Source of the DNA: Roseovarius sp. S88 | GTDB lineage: Bacteria; Pseudomonadota; Alphaproteobacteria; Rhodobacterales; Rhodobacteraceae | Reading direction: 5' to 3' | DNA length: 64,000 nt | Assembly: GCF_037023735.1 (NCBI RefSeq) | Contig: NZ_CP146069.1 | Span: forward strand, 2,769,501-2,833,500 | Part shown: positions 44,613 to 56,096 of the stretch, in pieces | Layout of the letters: each line of letters starts with the position of its first letter | Numbering within the stretch: the first letter of the stretch is position 1 | Notes under the pieces: model-generated | Database searches by the model: none | Told to the model about the DNA's origin: nothing | Seen by the model: the letters and a program-made list of their open reading frames with translations, nothing else | Made by a program: the position numbers and the translations under genes

Positions 44613-46807
44613 CTGATTTCACAATGGAAAAAGGCGCCGATGGCGTCGCGATCATCACTTGGGACACGGTCGGCAAGTCCATGAACGTGATGAACCAGCA
44701 AGGGTTTGACGATCTTGAGGCACTGATTGATGACGCGTTGGCCGATGATGCGGTGAAGGGCGTGATCCTGACCTCGGGCAAGGAAGGCTCATTCGCCGGG
44801 GGCATGGACCTCAACATTATCTCAAAAATGAAAGAGATGGCGGGCGACAATCCGGCCAAGGGTCTTTTTGAGGGGCTGATGAAAACCCATACCTTCCTGC
44901 GCAAGATGGAGCGCGCGGGCATGGACCCCAAGACCAACAAGGGCGGCAAGCCGATTGCCTGCTGTCTGCCGGGCACGGCGCTTGGCATTGGTCTGGAAAT
45001 TCCGCTGGCCTGTCACCGGATTTTCGCCGCGGATAACCCAAAGGCCAAAATCGGCCTGCCCGAGATCATGGTCGGTATTTTCCCCGGCATGGGTGGCACC
45101 ACGCGTCTGGTGCGCAAGATGGGCGCGATTGCGGCGGCACCGCTCTTGCTGGAAGGCAAGCTGAACAACCCGCAGAAAGCCAAGTCTGCTGGTGTGGTAG
45201 ACGAAGTTGTACCCGCGGACGAGCTCATCGAGAAGGCGCGTGAATGGGTGCTGAGCGAGCCGAGCATTGTGAAGCCCTGGGACGAAAAGGGCTACAAGAT
45301 GCCAGGAGGCGCGCCCTATCACCCGGCGGGGTTCATGAACTTTGTTGGGGCCTCGGCCATGGTCAACGGCAAAACCCAAGGCGCGTTCCCGGCGGCCAAG
45401 GCATTGTTGAGTGCAGTTTACGAAGGCGCGTTGGTGCCATTTGACACAGCGCTCAAGATTGAGGCGCGGTGGTTCACCAATGTGCTGATGAACCCGTCCT
45501 CAAGCGCCATGATCCGCAGCCTCTTCATCAACAAAGAAGCACTGGAAAAGGGTGCCAACCGCCCCGATGTGGCCGATCAGACGGTCAAAAAGGTCGGCGT
45601 CATGGGTGCAGGCATGATGGGTGCGGGTATCGCGCTTGTCTCAGCTCAGGCTGGGATGGAAGTCGTGCTAATTGACCAGAAGCAAGAGGCGGCAGACAAG
45701 GGCAAAGCCTATTCCGAGGCCTATATGGATAAAGGCATCAAGCGCGGCAAGGCAACCGAAGAGAAGAAAGCCGCTCTGCTCGACCGGATTACGGCCACGA
45801 CGGATTGCAGCGCTCTGAAAGGGGCGGATTTGATCATTGAGGCCGTGTTTGAGGACCCCGGTGTCAAAGCCGAAGTGACCAAGAACGTGCTCGAAGCGGT
45901 TGGCGACGACGTGATCTTTGCCACCAACACCTCGACCCTGCCGATCACCGAGCTGGCCAAGGCCTCAAACAATCCAGAGAACTTCATCGGCATTCACTTC
46001 TTCTCGCCGGTGGAAAAGATGTTCCTGGTGGAGATCATCAAAGGTCAGAAAACCGGTGAACGCGCGGTGGCCAAGGCACTTGACTATGTCCGACAGATCA
46101 AGAAAACGCCGATTGTCGTCAATGACGCGCGGTTCTTCTACTGCAACCGTTGCATCATCCCCTACATCAACGAAGGCATTCGCATGGTGGCCGAGGGCGT
46201 GGCCCCTGCCCTCATCGACAACGCCGCGCGTCAGTTGGGCTTCCCGGTGGGGCCACTGCAACTGGTCGATGAAACATCCATTGATCTGGGGGCCAAGATT
46301 GCCCGCGCCACCAAGGCGGCGATGGGGGATGACTATCCTGATGGAGCTGTGGATGACGTTATCTTCTGGATGGAGGAACAAGGACGTCTGGGCCGCAAAA
46401 CCAGCGCGGGATTCTTCGACTATGACGAGAAAGGCAAGCGTTTGGGATACTGGGATGGGCTTGAGGTGCAATACCCACGTGCCGATGAGCAGCCTGATCT
46501 GACAGAAGTACAGCACCGTCTGATGTTCGCACAGGTCCTCGAGGCCGTGCGCGCTTTGGAAGAAGGTGTGCTGGAAGACATCCGCGAGGGTGATGTGGGC
46601 GCGATCCTGGCCTGGGGCTTTGCGCCTTGGTCCGGCGGGCCGTTTGCGTGGCTCGACATCATCGGCGCGCGCTATGCCGCCGAACGGTGTGACGCGCTTA
46701 CCAAAGAGCACGGTGCACGATTTGAAACGCCAGCGCTCTTGCGCGAGATGGCGGACAAAGGTCAGAGCTTTTACGAGCGGTTCAGCACACAGGCAGAAGC
46801 GGCGTAA
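44609..46807 (+). CDS. fadJ: Fatty oxidation complex alpha subunit: enoyl-CoA hydratase / 3-hydroxyacyl-CoA dehydrogenase
   Basis: A 732-residue two-domain enzyme. Residues 1-200 form the crotonase domain (GSFAGGMDLNIISKM; LPEIMVGIFPGMGGTTRL with the catalytic glutamate region). The NAD domain starts near residue 325 with VGVMGAGMMGAGIALVSAQAG, followed by NTSTLPI and NFIGIHFFSPVEKM. A C-terminal dehydrogenase domain follows from FVCNRC-like FFYCNRCIIPYINE to the end. It runs steps two and three of beta-oxidation, with FadA for step four. Terminator at 46832-46864. Confidence 0.92.
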   Translation: MTDFTMEKGADGVAIITWDTVGKSMNVMNQQGFDDLEALIDDALADDAVKGVILTSGKEGSFAGGMDLNIISKMKEMAGDNPAKGLFEGLMKTHTFLRKMERAGMDPKTNKGGKPIACCLPGTALGIGLEIPLACHRIFAADNPKAKIGLPEIMVGIFPGMGGTTRLVRKMGAIAAAPLLLEGKLNNPQKAKSAGVVDEVVPADELIEKAREWVLSEPSIVKPWDEKGYKMPGGAPYHPAGFMNFVGASAMVNGKTQGAFPAAKALLSAVYEGALVPFDTALKIEARWFTNVLMNPSSSAMIRSLFINKEALEKGANRPDVADQTVKKVGVMGAGMMGAGIALVSAQAGMEVVLIDQKQEAADKGKAYSEAYMDKGIKRGKATEEKKAALLDRITATTDCSALKGADLIIEAVFEDPGVKAEVTKNVLEAVGDDVIFATNTSTLPITELAKASNNPENFIGIHFFSPVEKMFLVEIIKGQKTGERAVAKALDYVRQIKKTPIVVNDARFFYCNRCIIPYINEGIRMVAEGVAPALIDNAARQLGFPVGPLQLVDETSIDLGAKIARATKAAMGDDYPDGAVDDVIFWMEEQGRLGRKTSAGFFDYDEKGKRLGYWDGLEVQYPRADEQPDLTEVQHRLMFAQVLEAVRALEEGVLEDIREGDVGAILAWGFAPWSGGPFAWLDIIGARYAAERCDALTKEHGARFETPALLREMADKGQSFYERFSTQAEAA

Positions 46808-46831
46808 CCGAAAGCTTGTCAGCAAAAGAAA

Positions 46832-46864
46832 AACCCGCGCAGTGCTCTACTCACCGCGCGGGTT
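46832..46864. terminator. Bidirectional terminator between fadJ and the Hint gene
   Basis: AACCCGCGC (46832-46840) pairs perfectly with GCGCGGGTT (46856-46864). An A run precedes it on the plus strand, so on the minus strand the hairpin is followed by T-rich sequence. Placed between converging genes, it can end both transcripts. Confidence 0.75.
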
Positions 46865-46894
46865 AAATGTTCCGCCGATCCTGGGGAAGATCGG

Positions 46895-47575
46895 TTAGGC
46901 CGGAACACCCGCAGCCCCAAATCCCTGGGGGTGGTACGTGCAAGCTGCGGAGTCTTGGTCGCCCAAATGCTCGGCGAGATAGCGCGCCTCGTGCATGGGC
47001 AAAGCGGAATAAGATGTGGTTATGGTTGTCACCAGTTCTGGTGGCGTGTCGTCAAATGCAGGACAGAACAGCAATGCGCCGCTCTGGGAATACACCACCT
47101 GTTCTTGGCTGAAATGCAAAAGCACGACGAAATAGGCATGCTCTGGTGGTGTACGTTTGACCCCCCGGAGGCCCTCAGTCGCGCCTGCAGGAATGAGTGT
47201 GAACGGGTCACCGAAAAGTGCCTCCGCCGCATCGCTTTCGATCATCAGGTTTTGGCCCGGCAGCACATGCGTTGTTGCACGGTTGCCAAGCGCTTTGGCC
47301 GGAATTTCCAGAGGCCAGAAGCGAGACGGGCATGTGCCCTTGCCATCCCAAAGGCGAATGAGATCCACCTTGGTCACCTCTTGCAGGCCACAATCAAAGG
47401 TTAAGACTTCATCACCAACACCGATGGTTTGCACAGGGCTCCAACCCACGGGTGTGGCCACGCGTGTTCCCGACAAGAGACCCGCAAGTTGAGTCTCCTG
47501 ATGTTCGATAGGCTGAGGGAGATTTGATCCGACCACAGACTTCTTTTTTAATTCGCCAACCTTCTGATTGAGCAT
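46895..47575 (-). CDS. Hint (Hedgehog/intein-type) domain protein
   Basis: A 226-residue protein built around a single Hint_2-type domain. The entry is LLSGTRVATPVGWSPVQTIGVGDEVLTFD, followed by ATTHVLPGQNLMIESDAAEALFGDPFTLIPAGATEG and a tyrosine-rich last third. The usual cysteine at the splice-type junction is a serine-threonine pair here, so self-cleavage is doubtful. Such domains are frequent in Roseobacter secreted and RTX-like proteins; this copy stands alone without a signal peptide. Role unknown. Confidence 0.75.
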   Translation of the reverse strand: MLNQKVGELKKKSVVGSNLPQPIEHQETQLAGLLSGTRVATPVGWSPVQTIGVGDEVLTFDCGLQEVTKVDLIRLWDGKGTCPSRFWPLEIPAKALGNRATTHVLPGQNLMIESDAAEALFGDPFTLIPAGATEGLRGVKRTPPEHAYFVVLLHFSQEQVVYSQSGALLFCPAFDDTPPELVTTITTSYSALPMHEARYLAEHLGDQDSAACTYHPQGFGAAGVPA

Positions 47576-47744
47576 CCCGTTTCCCCAATGAATGCCGGTG
47601 AACCGACAAAACAGACATGTCCAAAAGGCATGATTCGAAGGTCAGGCATTTGCCCGAAAGGTGTTCGAATTGTGGCATTGTTTCGGCATGTGAACAGTCT
47701 GGTTCATTTGCATAGGATTCTGCTCAATTCAGAAACAAAGGGGG

Positions 47745-48389
47745 TCAAAAAGTATAGTCGAACCGCTTTATATCCTTGGAACACAAGGCTGCGAGCTGTT
47801 CTGCGTCGGCCTCTGAATAAAGGCTACGGTAGTCCGATTTACGGTCAGAGCGATTGAGATGGGGCATCTCAAGACGGAACCCCAAATGCGACCAAAGTGG
47901 TTCGACATCTTGCTCAAAATGCTCCAACCGAATGTAAAGATCGGCGCAGTCCACACCTCGGGATGTGGTCATGTAGGTCGCTGCATGATTGCTCGCGAAA
48001 GCGTCCTGAATATGCGGCGCGCGCAGAAACTCGGAAAAACTCACGGACTTTGCCAGCCCCACTGCGGGGTGTTCAAAGCTCTGGTTCTGCAGCCAATGGT
48101 AGTAGCTGACCATTCGGTCCCAGGGGTTGCGCACCAGAGTGAAACAGAACCACTCGGCGATATCTTCATCCGGCACCACACCGTCGATATCCGCTAAGGT
48201 TGAATGCTTCCAAAGCCGACCCGCCGCTTGAAAACCCTGAACTCTGCCGCGTCTGCGCCGCGCCTTTTCCGTGTCTCCGATAAGGATATCGTCCTTTTTG
48301 GCGCGCGCCTCTAGCGCGTGCGCAAGAGACGTGCCGCCCGTCTTGGGTATGTGCACAAAGATATAGCGGCGACCGGGTGAAATTATCAT
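47745..48389 (-). CDS. Sulfotransferase family 2 domain protein
   Basis: A 214-residue cytoplasmic enzyme. The 5-prime phosphosulfate-binding loop is FVHIPKTGGTSLAHAL at residues 11-26, and the 3-prime phosphate-binding block is LVRNPWDRMVSYYHWL. The rest is short, as in bacterial carbohydrate or lipid sulfotransferases. It would transfer sulfate from PAPS to an unknown acceptor, possibly a cell-surface glycan. It is flanked by unrelated genes and a 169-base gap toward the Hint gene, which shows nothing clear. Confidence 0.85.
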   Translation of the reverse strand: MIISPGRRYIFVHIPKTGGTSLAHALEARAKKDDILIGDTEKARRRRGRVQGFQAAGRLWKHSTLADIDGVVPDEDIAEWFCFTLVRNPWDRMVSYYHWLQNQSFEHPAVGLAKSVSFSEFLRAPHIQDAFASNHAATYMTTSRGVDCADLYIRLEHFEQDVEPLWSHLGFRLEMPHLNRSDRKSDYRSLYSEADAEQLAALCSKDIKRFDYTF

Positions 48390-48522
48390 TTCTCAACGTT
48401 ACGCAAGGACGTTGTTTTTGAAAAGTCACGCCAGCCCAGAAAACCGCTTTGCTTTCGGGCATGAATTGCGCAATATCCCCCGCGTTTGAAGGCCACTTAC
48501 CGCTCGACGAAGGAGACATGCC

Positions 48523-50145
48523 ATGGGTTGGATGAAGGACGAAACAGGGCTGGGCAAAACTGCCGCCAATTTCGTACCCATGACGCCGCTGTCACATCTG
48601 AGACGCGCCGCTCATGTCTTTCCCGATAATGACGCTGTGGTCTATGGTAGTTTCCGCAAAACCTTTGCTGAATACTATGAGCGCGCAACGCGACTGGCCT
48701 CTGCTCTGACCAAAATGGGCGTTGAACCCGGCGATGTGGTGGCCACGCTCTTGCCCAATATTCCGGCCCATGCCGAGGCGCATTTTGGTGTGCCTGCTTG
48801 TGGAGCGGTTCTCAATACGATCAACACCCGGCTTGAGGCGGAAACGATTGCCTATATCTTTGACCATGGTGAGGCGAAAGTGGTTCTTGTGGACCCGCAG
48901 TTTATCCCGGTCACGGCACAGGCCATCGAGATGATGGAGGGGCCCGCGCCTACGATCATCGAAGTGGCCGATGATCAGGCTGGCGTGCATTCCATCGGGG
49001 AGTATCCCGAATACGAAGACTTCATTGCGGGCGGTGATCCCGATTTTGCGTGGGTGATGCCCGAGGACGAATGGGAGAGCCTTGCGCTGAACTACACGTC
49101 CGGCACGACCGGGCGACCAAAGGGCGTCGTCTATCATCACCGTGGTGCGTATCTACTGACCTTGGGTACGGCGATCACGTGGCCCCTTCCCCGGCATGCA
49201 CGCTACCTGACCATTGTGCCGCTGTTTCATTGCAACAACTGGAACCACACATGGGCACTACCCATGGTGGGCGGCACGCTGGTCTGCTGCCGCGATATCA
49301 CGGCCACGGCGATTTACAATGCCATTGCGGATGAAGGGGTAACACATTTTGGGGCCGCCCCCATCGTGCTGAACATGATCGTGAACTCCAAGGATGAAGA
49401 GCGCCGGGACTTTGACCATACCGTCAGCGTCTTTACCGCCGGTGCCCCGCCGCCTGCCGCCACGCTGCGCGCGATTGAGCCTTTGGGCTTTGACGTCACG
49501 CAAGTCTATGGGCTGACCGAGACATATGGCCATGTCACGGAATGCATGTGGCACGACAAGTGGAACGACCAACCCGAGGAAGAGCGCTATGCCATCAAGG
49601 CGCGCACCGGAATTCTGATGCCCTTCATGGAAGACATCACCGCAATGGACGCCGAAACCATGACGCAGGTGCCGATGGACGGCGAAACCCAAGGTGAAGT
49701 CATGATCCGTGGCAACTCGGTGATGAAAGGGTATCTTAAAAACCCCGACGCCACAGCCGAGGCCTTTGAAGGTGGGTATTTCCACTCTGGCGACTTGGCC
49801 TATCAGCACGAGGATGGCTATCTGAAAATCGCGGACCGTGCGAAAGACATCATTATCTCGGGTGGTGAAAACATCAGCTCCATCGAAGTCGAAGGCGCGT
49901 TGATGAAGCACCCTGCTGTGCTTCTTTGTGCGGTGGTGGCCATGCCGGATGAGAAATGGGGCGAAGTGCCCTGTGCCTTTGTTGAGCTGAAGGATGGCGT
50001 TGAGGCCACTGAGGAAGAGTTGATCGGCTTTGCGCGCGAGAAACTGGCAGGCTTTAAAAGCCCCAAGAAAGTGGTGTTTCAAGAACTGCCGAAAACCTCG
50101 ACAGGCAAAATCCAGAAATTCGAGCTGCGCAAAGCGTTTAAGTAA
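48523..50145 (+). CDS. Acyl-CoA synthetase (AMP-forming), FadD/DmdB-like
   Basis: A 540-residue adenylate-forming ligase. The phosphate loop is LNYTSGTTGRPKG, the A5 block YGLTETYGHV, A7 YFHSGDLAYQHEDGYLKIADRAKDIIISGGENIS, and the A10 lysine lies in KTSTGKIQKFELR. It activates a fatty or methylthio acid to its CoA thioester. Its sequence resembles the large Roseobacter group that includes DmdB (methylmercaptopropionate-CoA ligase), but fatty-acid use is equally likely. The ribosome site is AAGGAGAC. Confidence 0.9.
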   Translation: MGWMKDETGLGKTAANFVPMTPLSHLRRAAHVFPDNDAVVYGSFRKTFAEYYERATRLASALTKMGVEPGDVVATLLPNIPAHAEAHFGVPACGAVLNTINTRLEAETIAYIFDHGEAKVVLVDPQFIPVTAQAIEMMEGPAPTIIEVADDQAGVHSIGEYPEYEDFIAGGDPDFAWVMPEDEWESLALNYTSGTTGRPKGVVYHHRGAYLLTLGTAITWPLPRHARYLTIVPLFHCNNWNHTWALPMVGGTLVCCRDITATAIYNAIADEGVTHFGAAPIVLNMIVNSKDEERRDFDHTVSVFTAGAPPPAATLRAIEPLGFDVTQVYGLTETYGHVTECMWHDKWNDQPEEERYAIKARTGILMPFMEDITAMDAETMTQVPMDGETQGEVMIRGNSVMKGYLKNPDATAEAFEGGYFHSGDLAYQHEDGYLKIADRAKDIIISGGENISSIEVEGALMKHPAVLLCAVVAMPDEKWGEVPCAFVELKDGVEATEEELIGFAREKLAGFKSPKKVVFQELPKTSTGKIQKFELRKAFK

Positions 50146-50228
50146 GCCGTTTCGCACAGGAATGATTGCCCGACTTGGAATGGGCGTGCTACTGTTTGCC
50201 CAACGAGGCAGAGCAGGCCCGCACGACC

Positions 50229-51254
50229 ATGACGGCACTTCACGAATACCAGCGGCTTGAGGCAGCAGGTCTTTGGCGTGCCGCACCGGATGCGCAGCGA
50301 TCGGATGTGGTGGTTTCGGTTGGCGATGCGACCCTAACGATCTCTGATGCCCGCGATCAGCCTTTGACACATTGGTCACTGGCGGCACTGGAACGCGCCA
50401 ATCCCGGACAGCGACCTGCAATCTATTTTCCCAATGGCGATCCTGGCGAGACTTTGGAGCTTGGCGTTGACGAAGTGGCCATGATCGACGCCATTGAAAA
50501 GCTGCGCCGCGCTGTGGGGCGGGGACGTCCGCATCCGGGACGCCTACGGCTCGTGACGTTCCTGATGTCAATCGCGGCCGTCATCGCCCTGGTGGTCTTC
50601 TGGTTGCCCGGCGCGTTGCGCCATCATGCGGTCTCGGTTGTGCCAGAGGTGAAGCGCGCTCAGATCGGTGAAGCCCTGCGCACAAAAATGGAGCGCGTGA
50701 CGGGAGCCGCCTGTGCCACTCCAGAGGGCACCGGCGCGCTGGAACGATTGGCGCAGAGGCTCCCCACACCCCAGGGACCGGGACGTTTTGACGTCATGCG
50801 CAATGGCGTGGATGGGGCGATCTCTTTGCCGGGGGGAACAATCCTGATCGGGCGGGCGTTGGTGGAGGATCACGAAGAACCCGATGTGTTGGCCGGATAC
50901 ATTGTCGCCGAACATCTTCGCGCTGGTTTAGATGACCCGCTGGCCCAGCTTCTAGATCATGGCTCAACGCTCGATGCCATTCGGCTATTGACCACCGGAG
51001 ATCTACCAGACAACGCCGTGTCGCGATATGCAGAACACCTTTTGACTTCTCCACGTCCAACCCTCACCGATGAAGCTCTTTTGAACGGGTTCAAAAGCTG
51101 GTCGGTGCGCGCAAGACCCTATGCCTATGCGTTTGATCTGACTGGGGAAACCAAGCTGGGTTTGATCGAGGCAGATCCTTTTTCTACGACACCGCCCCCA
51201 CCGCTTCTGAGCGATGCGGACTGGCTAAGGCTTCAGGGGATTTGTGGCGGGTAA
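50229..51254 (+). CDS. Membrane protein with an M48-peptidase-like domain lacking the HExxH motif
   Basis: A 341-residue protein with a cytoplasmic N-terminal part of about 110 residues and one membrane helix (LVTFLMSIAAVIALVVFWLPG). The periplasmic part resembles M48 zinc peptidases: ISLPGGTILIGRALVEDHEEPDVLAGYIVAEHLRAG lies where those enzymes have LPGG...HExxH. Here the zinc motif has become AEHLRAG, so zinc catalysis is probably lost. It could be a chaperone- or scaffold-like relative. I chose ATG 50229, because the longer frame overlaps the synthetase end region without a ribosome site. Confidence 0.7.
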   Translation: MTALHEYQRLEAAGLWRAAPDAQRSDVVVSVGDATLTISDARDQPLTHWSLAALERANPGQRPAIYFPNGDPGETLELGVDEVAMIDAIEKLRRAVGRGRPHPGRLRLVTFLMSIAAVIALVVFWLPGALRHHAVSVVPEVKRAQIGEALRTKMERVTGAACATPEGTGALERLAQRLPTPQGPGRFDVMRNGVDGAISLPGGTILIGRALVEDHEEPDVLAGYIVAEHLRAGLDDPLAQLLDHGSTLDAIRLLTTGDLPDNAVSRYAEHLLTSPRPTLTDEALLNGFKSWSVRARPYAYAFDLTGETKLGLIEADPFSTTPPPPLLSDADWLRLQGICGG

Positions 51255-51264
51255 CACACCAACG

Positions 51265-51924
51265 CTAGCGGTCGGTTTCGTCCTTTTGCAACCGACGCGG
51301 CACAGTTTTGGTCCAAAGCGCATCCGTCTGCGCCTTGCCCGCCAAGGTCTGATGCTGGCGGCGCGGGTTCAGACGGTCATCAGTCCAGACAGGTTCATAG
51401 CCCTTGGGCACATATAGCCCATTGGTTTGTCTCTGTTTTTCATAGACATGGCGCGGGGCCACGATGGTGGTTGGGCTGGTCTGTGGTGTCACGGGTTTTC
51501 CCGGCCGCAAGTTCACATGCGGTGTTGGCCCGGATGAAACTTTGACCGGCTGGACCTGACGCACGACACGTTTTGTGCGCTTGGGCGTTGCGGCGGCCAC
51601 AGATTTGGAAGCCGGAACTGTGATTTGCACCGGTTCAGGTGTTTTGACAGGCGTCGCTGCAGCTGGTTTCACAGCACTTGCAAATGTCGGAGTCTGCCCG
51701 CAAATCACCTTGCGGTCGCGCGTGACGCGGGGGATCCAGGTGACCTGTCCGTCAATCCCAGCACGCACATAGGCACAGCCGCGACTGTCGATATATTGGC
51801 GCCCGGTGTAAGAAGACGGGGGGAACTCGGCGGGCAAACTGTAACTTGCACCACTCTGCCCAAAGCTTTGCGTTCCAAACCCAACCACAGCCGCCGCGGC
51901 ACACATTCCAACAAACAGTTTCAT
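51265..51924 (-). CDS. Exported hypothetical protein with proline/threonine-rich linker
   Basis: A 219-residue protein with a Sec signal peptide (MKLFVGMCAAAAVVGFGTQSFG). The mature N-terminus, SLPAEFPPSSYTGRQYIDSRGCAYVRAGIDGQVTWIPRVTRDRKVICGQTPTF, is a recurring module in Roseobacter envelope proteins. A low-complexity TPEPVQ/KRTKRVVRQ linker follows, then a basic C-terminus. The start ATG 51924 follows GGGGGCGAG. Function unknown; a cell-wall-associated role is plausible but unproven. Confidence 0.75.
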   Translation of the reverse strand: MKLFVGMCAAAAVVGFGTQSFGQSGASYSLPAEFPPSSYTGRQYIDSRGCAYVRAGIDGQVTWIPRVTRDRKVICGQTPTFASAVKPAAATPVKTPEPVQITVPASKSVAAATPKRTKRVVRQVQPVKVSSGPTPHVNLRPGKPVTPQTSPTTIVAPRHVYEKQRQTNGLYVPKGYEPVWTDDRLNPRRQHQTLAGKAQTDALWTKTVPRRLQKDETDR

Positions 51925-51987
51925 CTCGCCCCCACGCAGAATGGCATGAGAGTGCATGATTCACCTCTGTGAGTAAACCTGATTGGG

Positions 51988-52620
51988 TTATTTGGTGCCA
52001 AACATCCGGTCTCCAGCATCCCCCAGACCAGGAAGGATATAGCCGATGTCATTAAGCCGATCATCCAAAGCGGCGGTCACAATCGGCACATCGGGATGCG
52101 CCTCTTTCATCCGCGCAACGCCTTCGGGAGCAGCCAGAAGGCAGAGGAACCGAATGTCCTTGGCCCCGGCTTGCTTGACCAGATCCACAGCAGCGGCAGA
52201 GGAATTGCCCGTAGCCAGCATTGGGTCCACAACGATGGAGAGGCGTTTCTCCAGCTGATCCGGCACTTTGAAGTAATACTGCACAGGCTTGAGTGTTTTT
52301 TCATCACGGTAAAGCCCGACAAATCCGACCCGCGCCGATGGAATAAGTTCGAGCATCCCGTCCAGCAGGCCGTTACCAGCCCGAAGGATCGAAATCAGTG
52401 CTAGTTTACGCCCCGCCAGAACCGGAGCCTCCATTTCCTGCAAAGGGGTTTCAATGGTGCGCACGCTCATTTCCAGCTCACGCGTGACCTCATAAGCCAA
52501 AAGTTGGCTGATTTCGCGCAAAAGCTGACGAAATACGGCGGTGGGCGTAGATTTGTCTCGCATCAGGGTCAGCTTATGCTGAACCAAAGGATGATCAACG
52601 ACAGTCAGATGGTCCTGCAT
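51988..52620 (-). CDS. upp: Uracil phosphoribosyltransferase
   Basis: A 210-residue pyrimidine-salvage enzyme. Landmarks are [37 protein letters not shown], the PRPP loop [18 protein letters not shown] and the C-terminal [16 protein letters not shown]. It converts uracil and PRPP to UMP. ATG 52620 follows CAGGAGCC; the longer open frame to 52692 lacks a ribosome site. Confidence 0.95.
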   Translation of the reverse strand: MQDHLTVVDHPLVQHKLTLMRDKSTPTAVFRQLLREISQLLAYEVTRELEMSVRTIETPLQEMEAPVLAGRKLALISILRAGNGLLDGMLELIPSARVGFVGLYRDEKTLKPVQYYFKVPDQLEKRLSIVVDPMLATGNSSAAAVDLVKQAGAKDIRFLCLLAAPEGVARMKEAHPDVPIVTAALDDRLNDIGYILPGLGDAGDRMFGTK

Positions 52621-52848
52621 GGGGGCTCCTGAATTGCGGTATGCGCCGGATGGGCTCAGGCAGAGTTTTTCAAAATACACGTCCCAGTGCAACGCTTTGC
52701 GAAGCCGTTTAAGCCAGCAAGGTGATCTCTAACAGGAATTCACAACTTGAGGCATTGCCAAGACGGCGCGGTCTGGCTGTGATAAGCAAGATGAGCACGC
52801 TATCTTGTCGCAGTCCGCATCTCCGCTCTTGCAGGCAGCAAGGAAAGA

Positions 52849-52866
52849 TAGTTTAGGGCTAAACTA
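52849..52866. promoter_or_regulatory. Inverted repeat TAGTTTAG-GG-CTAAACTA directly before maeB
   Basis: TAGTTTAGGGCTAAACTA has perfect eight-base arms around GG. It ends 17 bases before the maeB start and 3 bases before its GGAGGAG ribosome site. A dimeric repressor bound here could block transcription; an RNA hairpin here could hide the ribosome site. The regulator is unknown. Confidence 0.65.
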
Positions 52867-52883
52867 ATTTGGAGGAGCGAAAT

Positions 52884-55163
<2,280 letters not shown>

Positions 55164-55166
55164 AAT

Positions 55167-55934
55167 TCAGGAAAACTGCTCACGCACAAGCCGTTCTTCC
55201 AGCCCGTGACCAGGGTCAAAGAGGATGCGGTGGCGGACGCTTGGTTCGGATTGAACCTCAACCCAAAGTACATTGGGAAGCCAGTTGCTATTGGCGTCGG
55301 CCATGACCGGACGTTTCTCGGGATCGATCACGTCAAAGCGCACGGTTGCCTGTTTGTTCAAAAGAGCCCCACGCCAACGCCGCGGCCGGAACGCGGCCAC
55401 CGCCGTAAGCGCCAGAACATCCGAGCCAATCGGCAGGATTGGACCGTGCGCGCTATAATTATAAGCAGTAGAGCCTGCCGGTGTTGCCACCATCGCGCCA
55501 TCGCATACCAATTCTTCAAGGCGCAAACGCCCATCAATGGAAATCCGCAGTTTAGCGGCCTGCGGTCCGCTTCGCAGCAAGGACACCTCATTGATCGCAA
55601 GCGCCTCTTGTGTGTCGCCATTGGTGCATTGCGCCTTCATCAAAAGCGGATTGATGACCTCTTCTTCGGCCTCTGAAAGACGTTCCATCAGGTCGGTCTC
55701 GCTATATTCGTTCATCAGAAAGCCAACCGTGCCGCGGTTCATCCCATAGACCGGCACGCCGTGATCGCGCACTTTATTGAGAGTCTCCAACATGAATCCG
55801 TCACCGCCAAGCGCCACAACGATCTCGGCCTTATCGACGTCCACATGTCCAAATCGCGACGCCAGAGCCGCGCGCGCGGTCTGTGCCAGTGGAACATCAC
55901 TGGCCACAAAGGCAATTTTCTCGTATCTGGGCAT
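55167..55934 (-). CDS. nadK: NAD kinase
   Basis: A 255-residue kinase making NADP from NAD. The signature is [17 protein letters not shown], followed by [16 protein letters not shown] and the second motif [23 protein letters not shown]. It ends 3 bases from the maeB stop. Divergent from glyA, with 162 bases between the starts; that gap contains a near-palindrome around CCAATTGG at 55959-55966. Confidence 0.92.
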   Translation of the reverse strand: MPRYEKIAFVASDVPLAQTARAALASRFGHVDVDKAEIVVALGGDGFMLETLNKVRDHGVPVYGMNRGTVGFLMNEYSETDLMERLSEAEEEVINPLLMKAQCTNGDTQEALAINEVSLLRSGPQAAKLRISIDGRLRLEELVCDGAMVATPAGSTAYNYSAHGPILPIGSDVLALTAVAAFRPRRWRGALLNKQATVRFDVIDPEKRPVMADANSNWLPNVLWVEVQSEPSVRHRILFDPGHGLEERLVREQFS

Positions 55935-56096
55935 GTTTCATGCTCTCCGAGGACCAATTGGACCTCGATCGAACCACAAAATTGCAACCAGTGCCAGCAA
56001 TGCCGGACTGCGAAAGAAATTTGTCGCTTTCCGGTCTTTCAAGGACACATAGTTTCCTATACGAAAGCTCGCCTGACCTCTTGCGGAGTAGACAAA

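Noticed and set aside
47588..47857. 89-codon plus-strand frame between the Hint and sulfotransferase genes.
   Set aside because: It overlaps the end of the sulfotransferase gene in antisense and shows no domain or ribosome site.
55761..56096. Longer glyA product with an N-terminal extension.
   Set aside because: The extension is antisense to nadK and not protein-like; ATG 56097 matches the family start.
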